Of a stretch of 64,000 nucleotides of DNA, positions 33,686-42,402 are shown in pieces (positions within the stretch are counted from its first letter, which is position 1; the number at the start of each line of letters is the position of its first letter). The notes under the pieces are model-generated. The model searched no databases. It saw nothing but the letters and a program-made list of their open reading frames with translations, and was not told the origin of the DNA. The position numbers and the translations under genes are program-made. This DNA is from Cellvibrio japonicus Ueda107 (lineage in GTDB: Bacteria; Pseudomonadota; Gammaproteobacteria; Pseudomonadales; Cellvibrionaceae): NCBI RefSeq assembly GCF_000019225.1, contig NC_010995.1, positions 1,930,501 to 1,994,500 of the forward strand, given 5' to 3'.

Positions 33686-35110
33686 TTACACCGCAACCTT
33701 GGGGTTAGCGGATGGTGTAGGGCGTTTGTGGTTTGGTTTGCCTGGCTGGGATGAACGGGCTTGCTGTGCCGGCTTTTGTCCGCTGTTACCTGATTTGGCT
33801 TTGTTGCCCTGTTTATTGCTTCCGTTTTTAGGCTTGGTGCCTAGTGCCAGCTGTGGCTTGGTGGGTTTGTTGGGATTACCCCGATTCTGTTGCTTGCCGT
33901 TTTTTCCGGCCCCCACCCCGATAGTCATCCGGCGCCCCAGTACAATAGGCTCGGCCTTGATACTGGGATCGGGTTCAAAACCGCTAATCATTTCGCGTGG
34001 AATCTCACGCTTGATCAGTTTTTCAATATCGCGCAAAAAACTATGTTCATCGACACATACCAGGGAAACGGCTTCGCCTTCTGCCTGGGCTCGACCGGTG
34101 CGGCCGATCCGATGTACGTAATCTTCGGGTACATTCGGTAACTCGTAGTTGACGACATAGGGGAGCTGGTCAATATCGATACCGCGTGCAGCTATATCGG
34201 TAGCAATTAGCGCGCGAATCCGGCCCGTTTTAAAATCTTCCAGTGCTTTAGTGCGTGCGCCCTGGCTTTTGTTGCCGTGGATCGCCGCGGCAGAAATGCC
34301 ATCATCCTGTAATTGTTCAGTTAGCTTGTTGGCGCCGTGTTTGGTACGGGTAAATACCAGTACCTGCTGCCAGTTGCCACCGCTGATCAGGTGCGATAAA
34401 AGTTCGCGTTTACGGTGGCGATCAACCGGGAGTACGCGTTGCGATACGCGTTCGCTAGCAGTATTGCGACGGGCCACTTCGATCAGGGTGGGCTGGTTTA
34501 GTAACTTGTCTGCCAGTGCTTTGATATCGTCGGAAAAGGTCGCAGAGAACAGCAGGTTCTGGCGTTGCTTGGGCAGCAGGGCAAGTACTTTTTTTATGTC
34601 GTGGATAAAGCCCATGTCAAGCATGCGATCTGCTTCATCCAGCACCAGTATTTCCACGTCCTGAAGGTACACGGCATTTTGATTGACCAGGTCCAACAGG
34701 CGGCCTGGGGTTGCTACCAAAATATCGACACCGCCGCGCAGTGTCATCATCTGTGGATTGATACTGACTCCACCGAAGACAACGGCTGAGCGCAGGCGCA
34801 GGTATTTGCCGTAGGTGCGCACACTGTCATGCACCTGGGCGGCGAGTTCGCGTGTCGGGGTGAGGATGAGTGCGCGTACCGGGCGACGTCCCTGGGGTGT
34901 TTTACCCGGATCGCGCTGGCTGAGCTTTTCCAGCAGGGGCAGGGTAAAACCTGCGGTTTTTCCCGTGCCGGTTTGTGCGGCAGCGAGAATGTCACCACCG
35001 TTGATCACGGCGGGAATGGCTTGTTGTTGAATAGGGGTTGGCGCACTGTAACCTTCATCGGCAATAGCGCGCAGAATATCGGCCCGCAGACCGAGAGACT
35101 CAAATGACAT
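33686..35110 (-). CDS. rhlE: DEAD-box RNA helicase, RhlE-like
   Basis: This ATP-dependent RNA helicase has the Q motif TPIQQQAIP, Walker A AAQTGTGKTAGF, PTRELAAQV, TPGRLLD, DEAD in VLDEADRMLDMGF, SATFSDD, and RGIDIDQLP with HRIGRTGRA. A Lys/Gln/Asn/Pro-rich basic tail follows residue 385. The 474-residue layout matches RhlE. ATG 35110 has AGGAAA upstream; an extension to 35209 has no support. Its downstream side faces the IS element. It is probably involved in ribosome assembly or RNA decay, especially in the cold (family knowledge). Confidence 0.92.
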   Translation of the reverse strand: MSFESLGLRADILRAIADEGYSAPTPIQQQAIPAVINGGDILAAAQTGTGKTAGFTLPLLEKLSQRDPGKTPQGRRPVRALILTPTRELAAQVHDSVRTYGKYLRLRSAVVFGGVSINPQMMTLRGGVDILVATPGRLLDLVNQNAVYLQDVEILVLDEADRMLDMGFIHDIKKVLALLPKQRQNLLFSATFSDDIKALADKLLNQPTLIEVARRNTASERVSQRVLPVDRHRKRELLSHLISGGNWQQVLVFTRTKHGANKLTEQLQDDGISAAAIHGNKSQGARTKALEDFKTGRIRALIATDIAARGIDIDQLPYVVNYELPNVPEDYVHRIGRTGRAQAEGEAVSLVCVDEHSFLRDIEKLIKREIPREMISGFEPDPSIKAEPIVLGRRMTIGVGAGKNGKQQNRGNPNKPTKPQLALGTKPKNGSNKQGNKAKSGNSGQKPAQQARSSQPGKPNHKRPTPSANPKVAV

Positions 35111-35201
35111 AAGGATTTCCTGTGGGCTCGGCCTCCCGCGTGGCGGGCAAGGTCTGGCGAGCAGAGATAAGGCAGACTCCGGGCCTGCATTAAGGAAGAG
35201 A

Positions 35202-35228
35202 GGCGACACTGACCTTCGGAGTGTCGCC
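35202..35228. other. Hairpin upstream of rhlE
   Basis: A 9-bp perfect stem (35202-35210 with 35220-35228) lies between the MFS gene and rhlE, both on the minus strand. There is no T run, so it is probably part of the rhlE leader, not a terminator. A smaller hairpin is at 35135-35147. Confidence 0.5.
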
Positions 35229-35284
35229 GCGCATGGTACGCACTTGGACGGGACTTGGCTAGCAATAGTTTTGGCTGGTAATCG

Positions 35285-36568
35285 CTACTGCTGATCAAGG
35301 GCCGGTTTATCATCGGTTGATGCAGCCGGTTCGGCTGGGGGGACATTAAGTGCCTGCTTATCCTTGTACCCACCGGCTAGCAGCAAGATGCCATAGGCCA
35401 TCATGCCCAGGATCAAAAAACCACAGGTGATGGGCATCAGGGTACCGTTATACAGTTGGCCAATTACAGTTCCGATGGTCATGGACATAATTGATGAAAA
35501 CGCACCGATAATTGCCGCCGCTATGCCGGCAACATGTCCCATAGGCTCCATAGCCATGGCATTGACGTTACCGAATACCAAACCAAAGCAGAAAAATAAA
35601 ACGGCGGCATAAACCAGGAATGCCCAGAGGTTTGGCTCAATAACAAGCTGTAATGCCAGAAACAGGGCTGAGCTCAGCACAATGCCCAGGACAGCACGAT
35701 TACATAGGTAGTCCATTCCCCATTTTTGGACAAAACGGGCATTAACCAGGGAGGAGGCACCAAAAACCAAGGCCAATATCCCAAAGTAGAGGGTGAAGAG
35801 CTGGCCGGTATTGAACAATTCCTGGAAAATTTGTTGCGATGAATTCAGGTAACCGAGAAAGCTCCCGAAAAACAGACCCATACACAGGGTGTAACACATG
35901 GTGGTGTAGTTACTGATTACCTCCTTAAAGCCATCTACAAACCCCCGTGTGCTGAAGGGAATACGATAGTCCCGCGGCAGGGTTTCCTCCAGGCGCAGAA
36001 AAATCCATACCCCGATAATCAGTGCATAGACAATGTACAGCACGAAAATATAACGCCAGGAGCTGACCAGCAACACCGCTTGTCCCAGGCTGGGCGCAAT
36101 AGCCGGAACCAGGATAAAAATCAGCATGACCAGTGACATGATGCGCGCCATTTCATTGCCGGTGTACTTATCGCGCACGATTGAAATGGCGGACACATAG
36201 GGGCCAGCAACTCCCAAACCCTGGATAAAACGCCCCAGCAGCAGGGTATTAATATCCTGCGCCATAAAACAGATAAGGCTGCCAAGCAGGATCAGCACAA
36301 TACCGGCGTAGAGGATTTTTTTGCGACCGGTTGCATCGGACAGGGGGCCGCACACCAACTGGCCAATAGCCATACCCAGGAAAAGAATACTGATCAGGTA
36401 TTGGGCCTGGTTTGGGTGGGCAAGGGGAATGTCATTGGCGATAAACCCCAGCGCAGGCAGCAGGGCATCAATCGAGATAGCGACCACGGACATCAACAGG
36501 GCGATCAATACAATAAATTCCCGCGCTGAAATTCGCGATGCGGTGGGGTGGGTAGAGTAGTCAGACAT
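35285..36568 (-). CDS. MFS multidrug exporter, Bcr/CflA type
   Basis: This predicted drug or metabolite exporter has twelve membrane spans. The Bcr/CflA signs are the motif A stretch GPLSDATGRKKIL after span 2, GRFIQGLGVAGPYVSA and RDKYTG. The 427-residue reading starts at ATG 36568, which has GGAAA at a good distance; an ATG at 36580 in frame lacks a ribosome site. The acidic tail ends ALDQQ. The substrate is unknown. It lies between rhlE and fleS, interrupting the usual fleQ-fleSR linkage. Confidence 0.9.
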   Translation of the reverse strand: MSDYSTHPTASRISAREFIVLIALLMSVVAISIDALLPALGFIANDIPLAHPNQAQYLISILFLGMAIGQLVCGPLSDATGRKKILYAGIVLILLGSLICFMAQDINTLLLGRFIQGLGVAGPYVSAISIVRDKYTGNEMARIMSLVMLIFILVPAIAPSLGQAVLLVSSWRYIFVLYIVYALIIGVWIFLRLEETLPRDYRIPFSTRGFVDGFKEVISNYTTMCYTLCMGLFFGSFLGYLNSSQQIFQELFNTGQLFTLYFGILALVFGASSLVNARFVQKWGMDYLCNRAVLGIVLSSALFLALQLVIEPNLWAFLVYAAVLFFCFGLVFGNVNAMAMEPMGHVAGIAAAIIGAFSSIMSMTIGTVIGQLYNGTLMPITCGFLILGMMAYGILLLAGGYKDKQALNVPPAEPAASTDDKPALDQQ

Positions 36569-36937
36569 AGTTGTTTCCATAACCGCTAATTAAAGGCAGG
36601 GCGGGCATCATAGCCTTAACTTCCTGCCAGATGTTGTCAGTGAGTTGTTAAGAACAGGGCGCATCTTGACGATGCCTAAGTAGTCGGTGCAGGGGGCGGG
36701 ATTTCGACATAGCACCGAATTAAGTCGTCAAATTCATTGCTGATAAGCATGCCATAACAGCCAATAGTTTGACTGCTGGAAGGAGTAATTATTTATAACT
36801 TATTGAATAATATATAAAAAATAGATTGGCATCTGACTTGCAATAACCTGCATTGAATCGCTTTCTCCTGTCGGTAGTGATGATTTATTGACGACCAGCA
36901 AAGCGCCACGATGAACAGGCTGTTGAATGAGGCAGTT
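36569..36937. other. Divergent spacer between the MFS gene and fleS
   Basis: No gene is visible in these 369 bp. It holds the sigma-54 promoter at 36827-36842, and just upstream an AT-rich stretch (36787-36826) where IHF or FleQ could bind (inference). A promoter for the MFS gene is expected on the minus strand but is not clear. Confidence 0.6.
36827..36842 (+). promoter_or_regulatory. Sigma-54 promoter of fleSR
   Basis: TGGCATCTGACTTGCA at 36827-36842 keeps the GG and GC exactly ten bases apart and fits TGGCAC-N5-TTGCW at all but one position. It is about 90 bp before fleS, which in Pseudomonas is FleQ- and sigma-54-dependent. Confidence 0.9.
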
Positions 36938-38218
36938 ATGACACAAGCAGTGACCAGTCTGGTAAAAGCGCCCGGTAGCAATGGCAAAGGCCGTTTAAAC
37001 CTGCTGACAGCCGGTGCAACGGAAACCTTTACCCAGGAAAAAGGGCAGGATCTGAAAAGCGCTTTTGAATTGTTTAACCAGATGTCACAACAGTTAGCCA
37101 ATTCCTATTACCTGCTGGAAAACCGTGTTGCCGAGCTGAATCAGGAACTGACCAGCTTGAGCGACCAACGCATTGAGGAGCTGGCGGAAAAAGAGAAGCT
37201 GGCCCATCGCCTCGAAAGCCTGTTGAATTTTTTGCCCGGTGGTGTTGTGGTACTGGATTCCCGCGGGCGGGTATCCGAATGCAACCCAGCTGCCAGGGAC
37301 TTGTTGGGAGAGCCCCTGCAAGGAGAAGTGTGGCGCGATGTGATTGCCCGTGCGTTTGCGCCGCGCAAAGACGATGGACATGAAGTGTCCCTGCGCGATG
37401 GTCGTCGTATCAGTATCCAAACCCGCAACCTGGGGGATGACGGCCAGATTATTTTGCTCACCGACCAGACGGAAACCCGTCGTTTACAGGGGGAGTTAAG
37501 TCGCCATGAGCGCTTGTCCGCCCTGGGCAAAATGATGGGTGCCCTGGCACACCAGATACGCACCCCTTTATCGGCAGCCATCCTCTATACCGGCCATTTG
37601 TGCAGCGGCAAGCTGGATGATGGGCGCCGCCAACAATTTTCGGAAAAAATCCTCGGGCGTTTGAACAATATTGAACGCCAGGTTCAGGACATGCTGTTTT
37701 ACGTTAAGGGTGAATTGCCGCTCAATGATGTGATTAGTGTGGCGGAATTGCAGGAGTCCCTGGCTGAAGCCATGGAAGTGCCGCTGATGACCAGTGAATC
37801 CCATTGCGAATGGCAAGTGCAATGCCGTGAACACTATATCGAATGCAATCGCGAAGCATTAATCGGAGCGTTGCTCAATCTGGTGAATAACGCAATCCAG
37901 GCGGTAGAGCGCCAGGCGCAAATCCGCATCGAATTCCATTTGTATCCCCAGTCGCTGAATAATCCCTCGCTTGCCCATGAAACACCGCAGTTATGGGTGC
38001 GTGTCTGTGATAAGGGACCGGGGATGTCGCCTGAGCTGCTGGCGAGTGTGGGCGATTTATTTGTCACTACCAAGGCGCAGGGGACAGGGCTTGGGTTAAG
38101 TGTGGTGCAAGCCGTAGCGCGCGCGCATCGCGGCAAGTTCCTGATTAATTCCAAACCGGGGCAGGGCACCTGTGCCAGCCTGTTATTACCTTTTGCTCAA
38201 TCGACCGCGGCTGTTTAA
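36938..38218 (+). CDS. fleS: Flagellar sensor histidine kinase FleS
   Basis: FleS phosphorylates FleR to activate the third tier of flagellar genes. The 426-residue soluble protein has a coiled coil (about 50-90), a PAS domain (LESLLNFLPGGVVVLDSRGR, in part, at about 90-180), the His box LAHQIRTPLSAA at about residue 205, the N box LLNLVNNAIQAVER, the G1 box CDKGPGMS and TKAQGTGLGLSVV. No membrane span is seen, as in P. aeruginosa FleS. ATG 36938 has GAGG five bases upstream; ATG 36911 lacks one. fleR follows by 15 bp. Confidence 0.93.
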   Translation: MTQAVTSLVKAPGSNGKGRLNLLTAGATETFTQEKGQDLKSAFELFNQMSQQLANSYYLLENRVAELNQELTSLSDQRIEELAEKEKLAHRLESLLNFLPGGVVVLDSRGRVSECNPAARDLLGEPLQGEVWRDVIARAFAPRKDDGHEVSLRDGRRISIQTRNLGDDGQIILLTDQTETRRLQGELSRHERLSALGKMMGALAHQIRTPLSAAILYTGHLCSGKLDDGRRQQFSEKILGRLNNIERQVQDMLFYVKGELPLNDVISVAELQESLAEAMEVPLMTSESHCEWQVQCREHYIECNREALIGALLNLVNNAIQAVERQAQIRIEFHLYPQSLNNPSLAHETPQLWVRVCDKGPGMSPELLASVGDLFVTTKAQGTGLGLSVVQAVARAHRGKFLINSKPGQGTCASLLLPFAQSTAAV

Positions 38219-38233
38219 CAGGAGGCCTATTTC

Positions 38234-39757
38234 ATGGCACTGGCATTAAAACAAGATGACCTCGCGCATGCCATCAGCATTTTAGTGGTGGAAGATGATA
38301 GTAATCTGCGCGAGGCATTGACTGATACCTTGCAGTTGGCGGAATACCATGTCATTGCGGTAGACAGCGCCGAAGCGGCGCTCAGGCAACTGGCAATGGG
38401 CGGCGATATCCGGATGATCGTTTCCGATGTCAACATGGGTGGCATGAGTGGCCATGCGTTATTGCGCCATGTGAAACAGGATTATCCACAAATTCCGCTG
38501 ATGCTGATAACGGCCTACGCCAGTATCAAGGAATCGGTTGAGGCCATGCAGCAAGGGGCGGTGGATTACCTGGTAAAACCTTTTGCGCCGCAGACCCTGG
38601 TGGAGACTGTGGCCCGTCATTTGGGGGTTGCTCAGTTTTCTGGTGATGAGCCGGTTGCCGAAGCCGCGTCCAGTCGCCAATTGTTGCAATTGGCCTGCCG
38701 CGTTGCACAATCGGATTCTACGGTGTTAATTGTGGGGGAATCGGGCACGGGTAAAGAAGTCCTCGCTCGTTATATTCACGATCATTCCCAGCGTCGCAAC
38801 CAGCCCTTTATTGCCATTAACTGTGCAGCTATTCCGGAAAATATGCTCGAAGCCATGTTGTTCGGCCATGAAAAAGGTGCTTATACCGGTGCTCACACTT
38901 CCAGCCCGGGAAAATTCGAACAGGCTAATGGTGGCACTTTGTTGCTTGATGAAATCTCCGAAATGGATATAGGTTTGCAAGCCAAACTGTTGCGCGTATT
39001 GCAAGAGCGCGAAGTGGAGCGCCTGGGTGGACGTAAAACTATCAAATTGGATGTGCGTGTCATTGCGACGTCTAACCGGGATATGCGCAGCGAAGTGGTT
39101 GCCGGTAAATTCCGCGAAGACTTGTATTACCGCCTGAGTGTATTGCCATTGCAGTGGGCTCCCCTGCGCGATCGTATCGAAGACATAGTACCGCTGGCCG
39201 AGCGCTTGCTGCATAAGCATGCACACAAGCAAAATCGCCGTGGTGTTGTGTTGTCCATGTCGGCCAAGCAATTGCTGATGGCCTATGCCTGGCCGGGCAA
39301 TGTGCGTGAGCTGGACAATATTATGCAGCGTGCGCTGATTTTACAGCCAGGGCGCAGTATTGAAGCGGAAGACCTGGGGCTGGATGCTGGCGGTAGTTAT
39401 CAGCAGCATCCGGCCAGTTACAGCCAGAAGCCTAATTTGCTGCAAGCGGCCCAGGCGTTGCAAGGGCAGGGGACGGCAGGTTTCGGTCATCCGCCGGTGA
39501 TGCCTTTTGCTGTTTCCGGTGTGCATCGCGGCGATGCGATTGCTCTGGTCAGCAATACCCCGGTGCAACATTCGTCGTTGAACAACCCGGCATTGGGTAA
39601 TGACCTGAAGCAGCGTGAATATGAAATTATTATGAATACCTTGCGTATGGAGCGTGGCAGCCGCAAAAACACCGCTGAGCGCTTGGGAATCAGCGCGCGT
39701 ACATTGCGTTACAAAATTGCACGCCTGCGTGAAGAAGGCTATGACATTACCGAGTAG
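38234..39757 (+). CDS. fleR: Flagellar response regulator FleR
   Basis: FleR is the sigma-54 activator paired with FleS. The 507-residue protein has a receiver domain with VVEDD, phospho-acceptor Asp in IVSDVNMGGM at about residue 63 and Lys in LVKPFAP, an AAA+ domain with GESGTGKE, GAYTGA (the usual Phe replaced by Tyr, a frequent variant) and GTLLLDEISEM, and a C-terminal helix-turn-helix (NTAERLGISARTLRYKI, about 480-500). A Gln/Ser/Pro-rich linker of about 90 residues precedes it. It is the last gene of the fleSR operon. Confidence 0.95.
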   Translation: MALALKQDDLAHAISILVVEDDSNLREALTDTLQLAEYHVIAVDSAEAALRQLAMGGDIRMIVSDVNMGGMSGHALLRHVKQDYPQIPLMLITAYASIKESVEAMQQGAVDYLVKPFAPQTLVETVARHLGVAQFSGDEPVAEAASSRQLLQLACRVAQSDSTVLIVGESGTGKEVLARYIHDHSQRRNQPFIAINCAAIPENMLEAMLFGHEKGAYTGAHTSSPGKFEQANGGTLLLDEISEMDIGLQAKLLRVLQEREVERLGGRKTIKLDVRVIATSNRDMRSEVVAGKFREDLYYRLSVLPLQWAPLRDRIEDIVPLAERLLHKHAHKQNRRGVVLSMSAKQLLMAYAWPGNVRELDNIMQRALILQPGRSIEAEDLGLDAGGSYQQHPASYSQKPNLLQAAQALQGQGTAGFGHPPVMPFAVSGVHRGDAIALVSNTPVQHSSLNNPALGNDLKQREYEIIMNTLRMERGSRKNTAERLGISARTLRYKIARLREEGYDITE

Positions 39758-39787
39758 GTGCGAGTAGGCGATAGTGTCGCAGGGCGT

Positions 39788-40024
39788 TTAATGCGTCCTG
39801 CGGCGCCGTATTTCAGCATCCAGCTCTGATGCATATTCAAAGTCGTATTCACGCAATTCCCTGCGCAGGCGTTTTTCCTCCAGCATTTTTTCCACTCGAC
39901 GGCGACATTCCATGTTGCGCCTTAGTTTTTGTGTCTTGCTTTTGGCAACCACAATATCGGCAATAAACTCACTCATCGCCTCATCAAGTACATCCCATTC
40001 CGGTGAAACAAGCGCGCTCATCAT
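39788..40024 (-). CDS. Small charged protein, possibly PA3496-like
   Basis: This 78-residue protein is rich in Arg and Glu, with CRRRVEKMLEEKRLRRELREY (split) and YDFEYASELDAEIRRRRTH. This recalls the small PA3496 family of Pseudomonas, which carries a similar RR-EE-RLRREL-EFD motif, but the match is from memory and uncertain. It lies alone on the minus strand between fleR and fliE. No signal or membrane segment is present. The role is unknown. Confidence 0.6.
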   Translation of the reverse strand: MMSALVSPEWDVLDEAMSEFIADIVVAKSKTQKLRRNMECRRRVEKMLEEKRLRRELREYDFEYASELDAEIRRRRTH

Positions 40025-40152
40025 CCTGCTCCTGTGCTGTTGGGTTGTGCAGGAAATTACTCTGGCTCAATGACAATCCAGTGACACTGTGATGGCAGAA
40101 GACGTGTATTCGCATCTGCATGGCAGGTGAGCTATTGCCGGGCGGCAAAGAT

Positions 40153-40168
40153 TGGCCTGTTTTGTGCA
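40153..40168 (+). promoter_or_regulatory. Sigma-54 promoter of fliE operon
   Basis: TGGCCTGTTTTGTGCA at 40153-40168 keeps GG and GC ten bases apart, with TGC at the -12 side. It is 72 bp before fliE. The -24 side reads TGGCC and the -12 side lacks one T of consensus. Confidence 0.8.
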
Positions 40169-40239
40169 AAAACTCCCACAGCAACGGCAAATCCATCAGG
40201 AATGCCAATTTTTTGTCAGTGTTTTGTAGGGTGTGAACC

Positions 40240-40614
40240 ATGACCGATCGCGTTGATATCAGCCGCCTGCTCAGCGATATGCGCGCGCTTAAAGCGCAAA
40301 CCCAGGTATTTCAACGTCCTGAAGCCCTGCGTGGTGAAGGTTTGCACAATGGTATGCGCACCCTGGAGGGGGTAGAGCAGCCCACCAAGGTTCCCAGCTT
40401 TGGCGATTTAATGACGCAAGCGGTCAGCAAGGTGAATGAAACCCAGAAAGCCTCCAGCGCAATGGCCGATGCCTATGAGCGCGGTGTCGCCGGTGTGGAT
40501 ATCACCGATGTCATGATTGCTTCGCAAAAGTCATCGATCGCTTTCCAGGCAACTGTTCAGGTGCGCAATAAGTTGATTGAAGCCTATCGCGATGTAATGA
40601 ATATGCCCATTTAA
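40240..40614 (+). CDS. fliE: Flagellar hook-basal body protein FliE
   Basis: FliE joins the MS ring to the proximal rod in the periplasm. The 124-residue protein has the family C-terminus [22 protein letters not shown] (in part), [17 protein letters not shown], and a central [19 protein letters not shown]. Length is slightly above the E. coli form (104). The start is ATG at 40240. It begins the fliEFGHIJ operon behind a sigma-54 site; fliF is 78 bp downstream. Confidence 0.94.
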
Positions 40615-40692
40615 TGGTTAACCGGATAAGCATTAAGCGCCCAGCTATTTCCTGTCCCTATAAAAACCAACACACTTTTCAGAGTTACGACT

Positions 40693-42402
40693 ATGGCAAC
40701 CGAAGCAGCAATAACCGACTCCAAAGTGCCAGCGCAATCCCGCCTTGGTGGCGATTTCCTTGAGGGTTTCAGCAGCCTGAATTTGCTGCGCCAGATCGGC
40801 TTGATTATTACCCTGGCCGCCAGTGTTGCGATTGGCTTTGCGGTTGTCATGTGGATGCAGGGTGACGATTACCGTCCGCTCTATGGTCGTATGGATAACC
40901 TTGACGCGGCCAATGTGATTGATGTGCTCGACCAACATAAAATCAAATTCAAAATGGACACCAACACCGGGGCCATCCTGGTCGCTGCTGACGATGTACA
41001 CATGGCGCGTTTGAAACTGGCGGAATTTGGCTTGCCCTCAAGCCCGGTTGCCGGTTTTGAATTAATGGATAAAGAACAGCCCCTGGGCACCAGCCAGTTT
41101 GTTGAAAACACGCGCTACCAGCGCAGTATCGAAGGCGAACTGGCGCGCACCATTACCAGTATTACCAGTATCCGCAGTGCGCGTGTGCATCTGGCCATGC
41201 CGAAAAAAACAGTTTTTGTACGCGATGCCGCCAAGCCCACCGCTTCTGTGTTTGTGGAAGTATTTGCCGGCCGCACTGTGGCACCGGCACAAGTGAAGGC
41301 CATCATGAACCTGGTCGCTTCTTCTGTGCCGGATATGAAGATGGAAAACGTCACTGTGGTCGACCAGCATGGGAGTTTGCTGTCCACCGGTGAGGAAAGT
41401 TCGGATTTGCTGTTGGCAACCCGGCAACACCAATATGCCAAAGAAGTGGAAACCAGTGTTATCCAGCGTATCAACAGCATCCTTGAACCGGTGGTTGGCG
41501 ATGGTAAATTCCGCGCCCAGGTCAATGCGGATATTGATTTCACTGCAGTGGAGCAAGCCGCTGAAACCTTTAACCCGGATTTACCGGCAATCCGCTCCGA
41601 GCAAACCCTGAATGAATCGCGCACCGGCAGCGAGCTGGCGGGCGGCATTCCCGGGGCACTGACCAACCAGCCACCTGGCACGGCAGCCCAGGCGCCTGAG
41701 CAAATCGATCCTGCGACGGGGCAACCCATACAGCAACAGCCGCCCAAAAATAATCGCGAACAGGCGACCCGCAACTATGAACTGGATCGCACCATCAGTT
41801 ATACCAAGCATCAACAGGGCACACTGAAACGCCTTACTGTCGCCGTTGTCGTCGATGATAAAGTGGTGCGCAATGCGGAGGGGGTAGAAACCCGTGTGCC
41901 CTGGACCGATGCTGAACTGGAGCGCTTGTCTATACTCGTGAGGGACGCCGTTGGATTCAGTGCTGTCCGGGGCGATAGTGTGAATGTGCTTAACTCCCCC
42001 TTCTCTGGCATTGATGCAAGTGTGCAAACCCAGGTTGAAGATGCCATGCCTTGGTGGCAGCAATGGATAATGGCCAATATTAAGTACCTGGCCGGTATCC
42101 TGGTGATTTTGATCGTTGTTTTTGGCTTGCTGCGCCCCCTGTTTAAAAGCCTGTCGCGTACCGGTAGCAGTATTGCCGATGAAGAGGAGGCGCGTGAATT
42201 GGCTGCCCTGGAAGCTGCCGGTGCGGGTAAACTGGACGGTATTTCCGATGAGACCGTAACCCTGACAGGCGGCAGTGCCTTTATGCTGCCAGGACCGGAA
42301 CAGGGCTACGAAGAACAGATTAATGCGATCAAGGGCCTTATTGCCGATGATCCGGGCCGTGTGGCCCAAGTGGTTAAAAAGTGGATAAACCGCGATGACT
42401 GA
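40693..42402 (+). CDS. fliF: Flagellar MS-ring protein FliF
   Basis: FliF forms the MS ring of the basal body in the inner membrane. The 569-residue protein has two membrane spans: IGLIITLAASVAIGFAVVMW at about residues 36-55 and YLAGILVILIVVFGLLRPLF at about 465-485. Between them is the large periplasmic part with FVENTRYQRSIEGELARTI and a Pro/Gln-rich stretch near residue 340. The cytoplasmic tail, which binds FliG, ends AQVVKKWINRDD. The last codons overlap fliG by 8 bp. Confidence 0.97.
   Translation: MATEAAITDSKVPAQSRLGGDFLEGFSSLNLLRQIGLIITLAASVAIGFAVVMWMQGDDYRPLYGRMDNLDAANVIDVLDQHKIKFKMDTNTGAILVAADDVHMARLKLAEFGLPSSPVAGFELMDKEQPLGTSQFVENTRYQRSIEGELARTITSITSIRSARVHLAMPKKTVFVRDAAKPTASVFVEVFAGRTVAPAQVKAIMNLVASSVPDMKMENVTVVDQHGSLLSTGEESSDLLLATRQHQYAKEVETSVIQRINSILEPVVGDGKFRAQVNADIDFTAVEQAAETFNPDLPAIRSEQTLNESRTGSELAGGIPGALTNQPPGTAAQAPEQIDPATGQPIQQQPPKNNREQATRNYELDRTISYTKHQQGTLKRLTVAVVVDDKVVRNAEGVETRVPWTDAELERLSILVRDAVGFSAVRGDSVNVLNSPFSGIDASVQTQVEDAMPWWQQWIMANIKYLAGILVILIVVFGLLRPLFKSLSRTGSSIADEEEARELAALEAAGAGKLDGISDETVTLTGGSAFMLPGPEQGYEEQINAIKGLIADDPGRVAQVVKKWINRDD

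Noticed and set aside
33681..34121. 146-codon open frame on the plus strand
   Set aside because: Antisense to the low-complexity tail of rhlE, which produces long open shadows.
35111..35209. N-terminal extension of rhlE by 33 codons
   Set aside because: No ribosome site, and the ATG at 35110 fits where RhlE proteins begin.
41115..41774. 219-codon open frame on the minus strand
   Set aside because: Antisense to fliF, rich in Ser, Ala and Arg, with no motif or ribosome site.
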